From positions 1,276 to 20,829 of the forward strand of contig DFBH01000067.1 of NCBI GenBank assembly GCA_002366545.1: 19,554 nucleotides of DNA, written 5' to 3'. Made by a program: the position numbers and the translations under genes. Of this stretch, positions 14,703 to 19,554 are shown piece by piece (position 1 is the first letter of the stretch; each line of letters begins with the position of its first letter). The notes beneath the pieces are model-generated. The model searched no databases. It worked only from the letters and a program-made list of their open reading frames with translations, and was not told where the DNA came from. The DNA is from Candidatus Oleimmundimicrobium americanum. Its GTDB lineage: Bacteria > Actinomycetota > Aquicultoria > UBA3085 > Oleimmundimicrobiaceae.

Positions 14703-17480
14703 ATGAATCACTTGGAAGTAGTAATGCCCTTGACAAGCGCGGTGAGTGGCGTTGCTGTTCTTCCATTTTTGGCGTGTATGATGCCTGTAATCGGGGCGCT
14801 GGTTACTGGTTTTGTTGGCAAAAACGAGAAGTTGCGCAATGCTGCTGCGGTGGTAACGACATTTATTACTTTTGTGTTGGTTCTTGCCATGTATGGCCCG
14901 GTTGTGAATGGCGTTCGCATCGGAGAGCATTTTTATAAGGGCATAGAATTTAGCATCAAGGGAATTCTGGGAGCGGGGTTTAAAGTTGACCCGGTGGGAT
15001 TAATAGTAGCTCTTGTGACTTCTTTTCTTTGGTTAATTTGCACCATTTATGCGATAAGTTATATGTCTCACGAACATGCAAGGACAAGATTTGCGATCTT
15101 TTCTTTATTAACTCTGGGTGCTGACTTAGGGGTTTTACTTACCAAAGACTTCTTCTCTCTCTTTGTTTTCTTTGAGCTTTTGGGAATTTTATCCACCATG
15201 CTTGTTATTCATGAAGAAGATGAAAAGGCTTTAAATGCCGGCAAGCTTTATATTTGGTTTTGTATCATCTTTGGTCTTGTTTTGCTGGCTGGGATAGTGC
15301 TTCTTTATGCCTATACCGGCATTGTGGATATAAGGCCCATGGCGGATATTTTGGAAAAAGTTATGCCTGCATACATGCGTTACACCGTTGGGATATTGAT
15401 GATTATGGGTTTTGGTGCAAAGGCGGGCATATTTTTCTTACATGTTTGGCTTCCTGAGGCTCATCCTGTAGCCCCGACCCCGGCCAGTGCGTTGCTTTCC
15501 GGAGTTATGGTAAAAGCCGGTGCTTATGGAATTTTAAGATCAGTCCATACTTTATATGCACCAGTTGGAGAGAGTTCAACCGCTACTCTTACAAATTTTG
15601 GTTACGGACTGGTGTTAATAGGGGCTCTGACTATGATTACGGGAGCGGTTAATGCTATGTTGTCGAGCAATTGTAAGCGCATGCTTGCTTATTCCACTTC
15701 TTCTCAGATAGGATACATTATTTTCGGTCTCGGTTGCGCTGCCTACCTTGGGAAAGAAGGGGCGATGGGTATGGCGGGTAGCCTTTATCATGTTATAAAT
15801 CATGCCTTGTTTAAAGGAGCACTTTTTTTATGTGTCGGTGCTGTCTATTTTAGAACTCACGAACTTGACATGAGAAAACTTGGTGGGCTTTGGAGAAATA
15901 TGCCCATTACGGCCATCGTTTGTCTCATTGCTGTTTTCGGAATAACAGGGATGCCCTTTTTTAACGGTTACGTTAGTAAGACGTTGCTTCATCATTCGAT
16001 AATGGAAGCCTGGGAATTCTCTGGTGATCCGATGCTTCTTTTAGCTGAAATAACCTTGATGCTCAGTGCTTTTTCTGCGTGGATTTACGGAATGAAAATG
16101 TGGATTATGGTGTTTCTTGGGAAGAGGCCCGAAAAGTATGGGGATGTAAAGCCCGAACCCATTCCTATGCGGATTTCACTAATTACTCTTGCGACTTGTA
16201 TAATTTTTATTGGGCTTAGACCGAACTTTTTGCTGGAAAAACTGGTTGGTCCTGCTCTTGCTTGTTTCGGATATGAAGCTTCATCGCATGCATACCACAC
16301 TCTCTATAATATTCATGCCGTGGAGAGCTTACGTTCCACAATCCCTATTTTATATGATCCGCGGACACTGTCTTTCTTTAATGCAGAGGTTCTTCACAAT
16401 CTTCTTTCCGGGGGAATGACTGTACTTATCGGCGGGGTGTTTTTTGTTCTTGGGTTTAGATTTGGCTGGTTTAAGCTGGAAGACAGAATTCCCGAGTGGG
16501 TTTCGGTTAAGTATTGGTATTTGAAGTTGGCGGCTTTATTTCTTGCTTTACCAGGAGAGATATCTAAAACTAAAGGCAGCTTCCGCCGTAAAGTTGCAAC
16601 GTATCTTCTAAGCGATGAGAGCGAGAAGCGAAGAGAAATATTCTCGAGATTGGCGGCTGTCCTGAATGAGCAAAGGGAGAGGACTGAAAAATTAAAATCA
16701 ATTAGAGATGCTGTTGTTAAATTAGACAGAGGAATAACGAGGTTGAACAGGACCGAGCTTTATCATCTTAGAAAGGTTTTCAGGATAGCCGAGAAACCTT
16801 TAGTTGAAGACGAAAATCTGAGCAAGTTAAATTTAAATATTTTAAGAGATACGGTTGCAATTATGGAAGCCAACCCTAAGCAGCTTGCTAAAGAGGATAT
16901 TTATTGGTTGCGAAAGTTACTTGTGTTTGCTGAGAGAGGGTTGGTTAAGGAGTATAAGTTTGGTGAAGAAAAGTTGGTGAAATTGCAACGTATTGTTTCT
17001 AAATTTGAGAAAGTAAGCAAAGAGATAACCAAAGAGGAACTAAAAAAATTGTATGAAAAACCGGCTATCTTGGAGGAGTTAAAAGCTGAAGAAAAGAAAC
17101 TTCGTGAAGCAAGTTTGGCAAGCGTGACAAAACTATCTGAATTAAGTACCAAGGCAGAAGAAATTATCAAGAAAGAAAGGATGGAGCCGGTCCTTCAGAA
17201 AGCCTTTTTTGAATATAGAAGAGCACAGCTTAGCTACAGGATTATAACCGGTGGTATTTTTAAAGAAATGATGGACTGGACACGTAAAATGATTTTAGCG
17301 GCGATGATGGTGCTTTCTGAGGAAAGGTTTGGTGGTGTTGAACAAGCTGTTTATTCGGCAATGGATATTGAAGATACAAGGAATGCCATTCGCTCTTATA
17401 CCCGGGATATAGGGTTTAATGTGTTGGTTATAGTCGGGATGTTAATTTTCCTTTCTTCCGTGTTGTTGTGGGGTAAATAA
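14703..17480 (+). CDS. NuoL/MrpA-like antiporter subunit with large cytoplasmic insert before its last helix
   Basis: This 925-residue protein begins with a NuoL/MrpA-type antiporter domain (about 1-520). Channel residues are Glu158 (VFFELL), Lys240 (GFGAKAGIFF), Lys271 (VMVKAG), Lys371 (HALFKG) and Lys426 (GYVSK). A further helix is at about 566-586. Residues about 590-900 are highly charged and helical, with 47-residue repeats at 663-787. The protein ends with a single membrane helix (about 903-922). The part around FGGVEQAVY followed by the final helix resembles the usual end of HyfB/NuoL-like proteins. This suggests the charged region is inserted at the place where complex I NuoL has its lateral helix. 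The start ATG has AGGAGGAAG upstream. It is the last gene of the cluster and lacks the MbhD/MbhE parts of a classical MrpA. Confidence 0.88.
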   Translation: MNHLEVVMPLTSAVSGVAVLPFLACMMPVIGALVTGFVGKNEKLRNAAAVVTTFITFVLVLAMYGPVVNGVRIGEHFYKGIEFSIKGILGAGFKVDPVGLIVALVTSFLWLICTIYAISYMSHEHARTRFAIFSLLTLGADLGVLLTKDFFSLFVFFELLGILSTMLVIHEEDEKALNAGKLYIWFCIIFGLVLLAGIVLLYAYTGIVDIRPMADILEKVMPAYMRYTVGILMIMGFGAKAGIFFLHVWLPEAHPVAPTPASALLSGVMVKAGAYGILRSVHTLYAPVGESSTATLTNFGYGLVLIGALTMITGAVNAMLSSNCKRMLAYSTSSQIGYIIFGLGCAAYLGKEGAMGMAGSLYHVINHALFKGALFLCVGAVYFRTHELDMRKLGGLWRNMPITAIVCLIAVFGITGMPFFNGYVSKTLLHHSIMEAWEFSGDPMLLLAEITLMLSAFSAWIYGMKMWIMVFLGKRPEKYGDVKPEPIPMRISLITLATCIIFIGLRPNFLLEKLVGPALACFGYEASSHAYHTLYNIHAVESLRSTIPILYDPRTLSFFNAEVLHNLLSGGMTVLIGGVFFVLGFRFGWFKLEDRIPEWVSVKYWYLKLAALFLALPGEISKTKGSFRRKVATYLLSDESEKRREIFSRLAAVLNEQRERTEKLKSIRDAVVKLDRGITRLNRTELYHLRKVFRIAEKPLVEDENLSKLNLNILRDTVAIMEANPKQLAKEDIYWLRKLLVFAERGLVKEYKFGEEKLVKLQRIVSKFEKVSKEITKEELKKLYEKPAILEELKAEEKKLREASLASVTKLSELSTKAEEIIKKERMEPVLQKAFFEYRRAQLSYRIITGGIFKEMMDWTRKMILAAMMVLSEERFGGVEQAVYSAMDIEDTRNAIRSYTRDIGFNVLVIVGMLIFLSSVLLWGK
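16689..17063 (+). repeat. Coding tandem repeats, 141 bases (47 residues) per unit
   Basis: Residues 663-709, 710-756 and 757-787 (partial) of the NuoL-like protein align at a constant offset of 47. Matching points are IRDAV/LRDTV/LQRIV (667, 714, 761), LNRTEL/LAKEDI/ITKEEL (681, 728, 775), YHLRKV/YWLRKL (687, 734) and AEKPLV/AERGLV (696, 743). They are diverged at the protein level and not obvious in the DNA. Confidence 0.7.
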
Positions 17481-17530
17481 ATTTTATTTGATATGTAACT
17501 GAGCTTTTAGTCTCCTTTGCGTGAAAATGA

Positions 17531-17559
17531 TTGACCCGATGATTAATCCTCGTTATATT
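17531..17559 (+). promoter_or_regulatory. Promoter of the ribbon-helix-helix gene
   Basis: TTGACC (17531-17536), a 17-base spacer and TATATT (17554-17559) make one of the best sigma-70-like promoters in the window. The predicted start is near 17566, about 70 bases before GTG 17634. Two palindromes lie in that leader. Confidence 0.55.
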
Positions 17560-17577
17560 ATTAAATATGGTATTAAA

Positions 17578-17599
17578 TTAGTTTAACTAAAAATTTTAG
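17578..17599. promoter_or_regulatory. Two overlapping palindromes, candidate operator
   Basis: TTAGTT-T-AACTAA (17578-17590) and CTAAAA-A-TTTTAG (17587-17599) are each perfect 13-base inverted repeats. They overlap by four bases, just after the predicted transcription start. Ribbon-helix-helix proteins often bind such repeats and repress their own gene, so autoregulation is possible. Confidence 0.4.
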
Positions 17600-17633
17600 C
17601 AGGATTTAACAGCTGAAATTGGGAGGGAAAGTT

Positions 17634-17879
17634 GTGGGAAAAGAAAACTATATTAGAGTACCGATAACTATGCCGGATGACATGGTGGCCTATCTTGAGG
17701 AAAACAGTTTGAAATCTAGAGTTACCGGTGGTCACAAACTTGCAAACACAGAGATAGTAAGAGCTGCTATAAATGCGATAAAAGAGCTTGATATAAATTA
17801 TACGGCTGTTAAAGATGAGGATGATTTAAAGGGTAGAATTTTGGAAGCAAAAGCAAAGTATTCTGTTAAGAAAAAGTAA
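17634..17879 (+). CDS. Ribbon-helix-helix-like DNA-binding protein
   Basis: This 81-residue protein has the layout of a ribbon-helix-helix factor: a short strand (YIRVPITMP), helix 1 (DDMVAYLEENS), a turn with Gly residues, and helix 2 (NTEIVRAAINAIKELD). A basic tail (AKAKYSVKKK) follows. The region between helix 1 and helix 2 (KSRVTGGHKLA) is longer than in minimal MetJ/Arc folds, so the fold call is moderate. The start is GTG 17634, with GGGAGGG (17621-17627) well placed, not TTG 17619. No toxin gene of usual type follows. It may be a regulator of its own gene or of neighbours. Confidence 0.65.
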   Translation: MGKENYIRVPITMPDDMVAYLEENSLKSRVTGGHKLANTEIVRAAINAIKELDINYTAVKDEDDLKGRILEAKAKYSVKKK

Positions 17880-17921
17880 ATTTTATATTCCTTATATTGT
17901 GATAGGCTAAAGAGAGTAATT

Positions 17922-18110
17922 ATGAAAAATTGTTGGGATTTAAAAGGTTGCCCCGCAAGTCATTATATGAATTGTCCGGCATATGCAAAAAGAAGGAATT
18001 GTTGGGAAGAGAAAAACGGGTGTTTGTGTAAGGTTTATCCTATTTGTGATGATTGTCCTATCTTTATAAGACATAAAAAGGATATAGAGGAGACGGAGAA
18101 CAGAGGTTAA
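17922..18110 (+). CDS. Two-CW domain cysteine-rich protein
   Basis: This 62-residue protein contains eight cysteines (4, 10, 18, 27, 34, 36, 42, 45) and the paired motifs CWDLKGCPA and CWEEKNGC. They match small two-CW domain proteins and the similar CW-x-C-CPAY modules attached to signalling proteins in anaerobes. The Cys pattern suggests metal or iron-sulfur binding or disulfides. The function is not established. It follows the RHH-like gene by 42 bases and ends just before a strong terminator, so the two genes probably share a transcript. Confidence 0.72.
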   Translation: MKNCWDLKGCPASHYMNCPAYAKRRNCWEEKNGCLCKVYPICDDCPIFIRHKKDIEETENRG

Positions 18111-18133
18111 ATAGAAATTTTTTTGAAGGTTTT

Positions 18134-18170
18134 AAAGAGAAAGCTTATTTTAGCTTTCTCTTTATTTTTT
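18134..18170 (+). terminator. Rho-independent terminator
   Basis: A perfect 11-base-pair stem, AAAGAGAAAGC (18134-18144) with GCTTTCTCTTT (18153-18163), has an 8-base loop and is followed by ATTTTTT (18164-18170). It ends the RHH/two-CW transcript. Confidence 0.9.
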
Positions 18171-18210
18171 AGTGCTATAAACCACTGGTGTGTACGTTTT
18201 AAAACGAAGC

Positions 18211-18229
18211 AATTAAAAAAGTTTTTATC
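18211..18229 (+). repeat. Dispersed 19-base repeat, copy 2
   Basis: AATTAAAAAAGTTTTTATC is identical to 4552-4570 and in the same orientation. Confidence 0.5.
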
Positions 18230-18509
18230 CAAGGGATAATTGTCCACTGGACAAAAATAATTTTTATTTGTTCATTTTCTTACTTGCCTAAGAAAACGAA
18301 CCAAAAGACGAAGGAATTTTGTAAAATCTTCAAAAATTCTTTTTAATAAAGAGATTTTATCGAAATTCCCGAGCTGGGCGGCCGATCATTTTTTTAACGG
18401 CTTAAAAATTTACGGTTTGCTTGGGCGCCTGCAGAACTCCCCCTCGTTTCACTCCGGGGTCAAACAGCTTCGGCGCTTGTTCCAAACAAACCTATTTTTA
18501 AACCTAAAA

Positions 18510-18557
18510 ATGACCCTTCGTCCCTCCAGGGTCATCCCGGAATGAAGTGAGGGATGA
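18510..18557. repeat. Pair of mutually exclusive hairpins sharing one arm
   Basis: ATGACCC (18510-18516) can pair with GGGTCAT (18529-18535). TCATCCC (18532-18538) can pair with GGGATGA (18551-18557). Both stems are 7 bp with 12-base loops and share the central GGGTCATCCC, so only one can form at a time. Confidence 0.6.
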
Positions 18558-18642
18558 TATGGCATTTAATTTGCTGGTTTTACAATAGAGTTAAAATTTA
18601 AATAAAATCCAGGGTTGACTTTTAAGTCGGCAAGATACTGCG

Positions 18643-18681
18643 CCTGCCGGCGGGCAGGAAAGCCACCGGCCCTGTGGCCGG
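18643..18681. repeat. Two adjacent GC-rich hairpins in the leader of the acetyltransferase gene
   Basis: CCTGCC-GGCG-GGCAGG (18643-18658) and CCGGCC-CTGT-GGCCGG (18666-18681) are perfect 6-bp stems with 4-base loops. They lie 30-70 bases before GTG 18712, and no U-run follows, so they are not ordinary terminators. They resemble REP-like palindromes. Confidence 0.6.
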
Positions 18682-18711
18682 CAGTAGTTTACATGGGATG
18701 GGGTAAAAAAA

Positions 18712-19554
18712 GTGAAAATCGATATTATAACGACCAATGATGAATTTGAAAATATTAAAGAAGAGTGGGACGATTTGCTTGTCCGTAGCGGTGGGAATAT
18801 ATTCCAAACCTGGGAGTGGCAATGGACATGGTGGAAACACTACTCCAAGGGGAAGAGGTTATTTATATTGATTGGCAGAGAAGGAGGCGTTGTTGGCATA
18901 GCTCCCTTTTATCTAAGTAAATCGCATTTTGGGTTGCCCGTTAAGGTTCTTTCTTTTTTGGGGACAGGGCCTTCGGATTACGGAGGGATTATTGTTTTGC
19001 CTAAAAGAAAGGAGGAATTTATAAAAAGAGCACTCTCTTATATTTCAAGTTTTTCTAATGCTTGGGACATTATCGATATGCAACAGTTACCCGAAAACTC
19101 ATCTTGCACTCGTTTTCCCGAGGGCTTATTTAAAGAGGACGGGTTCAGGTATTTAAAGTTGTTTCAAGATAGTTTGCCAGCTCTTTTGTTGCCATCTACT
19201 TGGGATGAATTTATAAGTAGATTGAGTAAAAAGTTTCGATATAATCTGGGTTATTATTCCAAGTCTATTCGCAAGGCTCATGAAGTTGATATTTACAGTT
19301 TAAGTGAGGGAATTAAAGATATCTCCTGTGAAATGAATATTTTTTTTGATCTTCACCAGAAAAGATGGCGAGCAAAGAAATTGCCGGGGCTTTTTTGGAG
19401 TAAACGATATAGAGATTTTCATTTGGATGTGGCAGATCGTTTTTGCAAAAAAGGCTGGCTTGCTTTGTACTTTTTAAAATTGGACGGTGAGGTGGCGGCT
19501 TCGTTATATGGATTTAAGTATAATAATTGTTTTTATAAAAAAATTTCTGTTGAA
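18712..19554 (+). CDS. GNAT/FemAB-like acetyltransferase (BioF2/CelD type), 3' end outside window
   Basis: The frame is open from GTG 18712 to the last base (281 residues, no stop). The N-terminal part has the aromatic-rich FQTWEWQWTWWKHY (31-44) and GIAPFYLS (62-69). The later part has KKFRYNLGYYSK (173-184), FFDLHQKRWRAK (211-222), and LALYFLKLDGEVAASLYGF (250-268). These are hallmarks of the BioF2-like acetyltransferase domain related to FemAB, which is often found in exopolysaccharide or lipid-linked glycan loci. The substrate is unknown. GGATGGGG lies eight bases upstream of the start. The gene follows a noncoding stretch after a strong terminator, so it begins a new unit. Confidence 0.85.
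   Translation, partial: MKIDIITTNDEFENIKEEWDDLLVRSGGNIFQTWEWQWTWWKHYSKGKRLFILIGREGGVVGIAPFYLSKSHFGLPVKVLSFLGTGPSDYGGIIVLPKRKEEFIKRALSYISSFSNAWDIIDMQQLPENSSCTRFPEGLFKEDGFRYLKLFQDSLPALLLPSTWDEFISRLSKKFRYNLGYYSKSIRKAHEVDIYSLSEGIKDISCEMNIFFDLHQKRWRAKKLPGLFWSKRYRDFHLDVADRFCKKGWLALYFLKLDGEVAASLYGFKYNNCFYKKISVE

Larger units (their letters stand above)
18171..18711. other. Noncoding stretch rich in inverted repeats
   Basis: There is no credible gene in about 540 bases. It holds a 19-base word shared with 4552-4570 (18211-18229), TTGTCC-ACT-GGACAA (18240-18254) and GAATTTT/AAAATTC (18314-18339). It also holds TAAAATCT/AGATTTTA (18322-18359), a linked pair of hairpins at 18510-18557 and two GC-rich hairpins at 18643-18681. 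Local composition swings from very AT-rich to GC-rich, unlike the neighbouring genes. It reads like a mosaic of noncoding repeat elements. A structured RNA is possible but not shown. Confidence 0.6.

Noticed and set aside
17481..17530. Terminator after the NuoL-like gene
   Set aside because: Only an A/T-rich imperfect symmetry (AAATAA/TTATTT) is present, with no GC stem or U-run.
18615..18639. TTGACT followed by GATACT as a promoter for the acetyltransferase
   Set aside because: The spacing is only 13 bases, and no better -10 lies at 16-18 bases.
18622..18840. Frame of about 70 codons on the - strand
   Set aside because: It crosses the GC-rich hairpins and the start of the acetyltransferase frame on the other strand, and shows no motif.

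Overview
Every gene in this window lies on the + strand. The base composition is moderately AT-rich, Shine-Dalgarno sites are strong, and TTG and GTG starts are frequent (1751, 4758, 5858, 7092, 7848, 8430, 14196, 17634, 18712). Together with a tRNA that carries an encoded CCA, this points to a bacterium with Gram-positive-like translation signals, perhaps a Firmicutes- or deep Actinobacteria-like lineage. That placement is inference and is weak.

Layout. Positions 1-234 hold the end of a cell-wall amidase. A secreted coiled-coil NlpC/P60 hydrolase (302-1339), a YjbQ-family protein (1351-1761), a histone-deacetylase-fold amidohydrolase (1751-2797) and a PilT-type ATPase (2834-3907) follow. A gene-poor stretch (3908-4757) holds one tRNA-Pro(CGG) embedded in decaying short repeats. 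Next come galT (4758-5774), a membrane diguanylate cyclase (5858-6700) and a small conserved protein (6732-6989).

The centre of the window is a 10.4 kb cluster of Mrp/complex-I-like antiporter genes (7092-17480), most of them overlapping or separated by only a few bases. The order is mrpE, mrpF, mrpG, an MbhD-like subunit, an MbhE-MrpB fusion, mrpC, mrpD, two further MrpD/NuoM/NuoN-like paralogues, a signal-peptide-bearing His/Glu-rich membrane protein, and a 925-residue NuoL-like protein. No conventional one-piece MrpA is present. Its parts appear to be spread over the MbhD-like gene, the MbhE half of the fusion, and the NuoL-like gene. The order E-F-G-D-E-B-C-D is that of archaeal Mbh/Mbs/Mrp modules, but no hydrogenase or other redox subunit is visible. 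The cluster encodes four antiporter-like subunits in total. One of them has lost the TM8 lysine. The NuoL-like one carries about 300 cytoplasmic residues, including 47-residue repeats, between its last two membrane helices. These are the most notable observations in the window.

Downstream lie a ribbon-helix-helix-like regulator with a good promoter and two palindromes in its leader, a cysteine-rich two-CW protein, a strong terminator (18134-18170), a 540-base noncoding stretch full of inverted repeats, and the start of a FemAB/BioF2-like GNAT acetyltransferase that runs off the window end.

The Mrp genes probably form one inner-membrane ion/proton translocating complex. The flanking genes (cell wall, c-di-GMP, galactose metabolism) look like separate housekeeping units.
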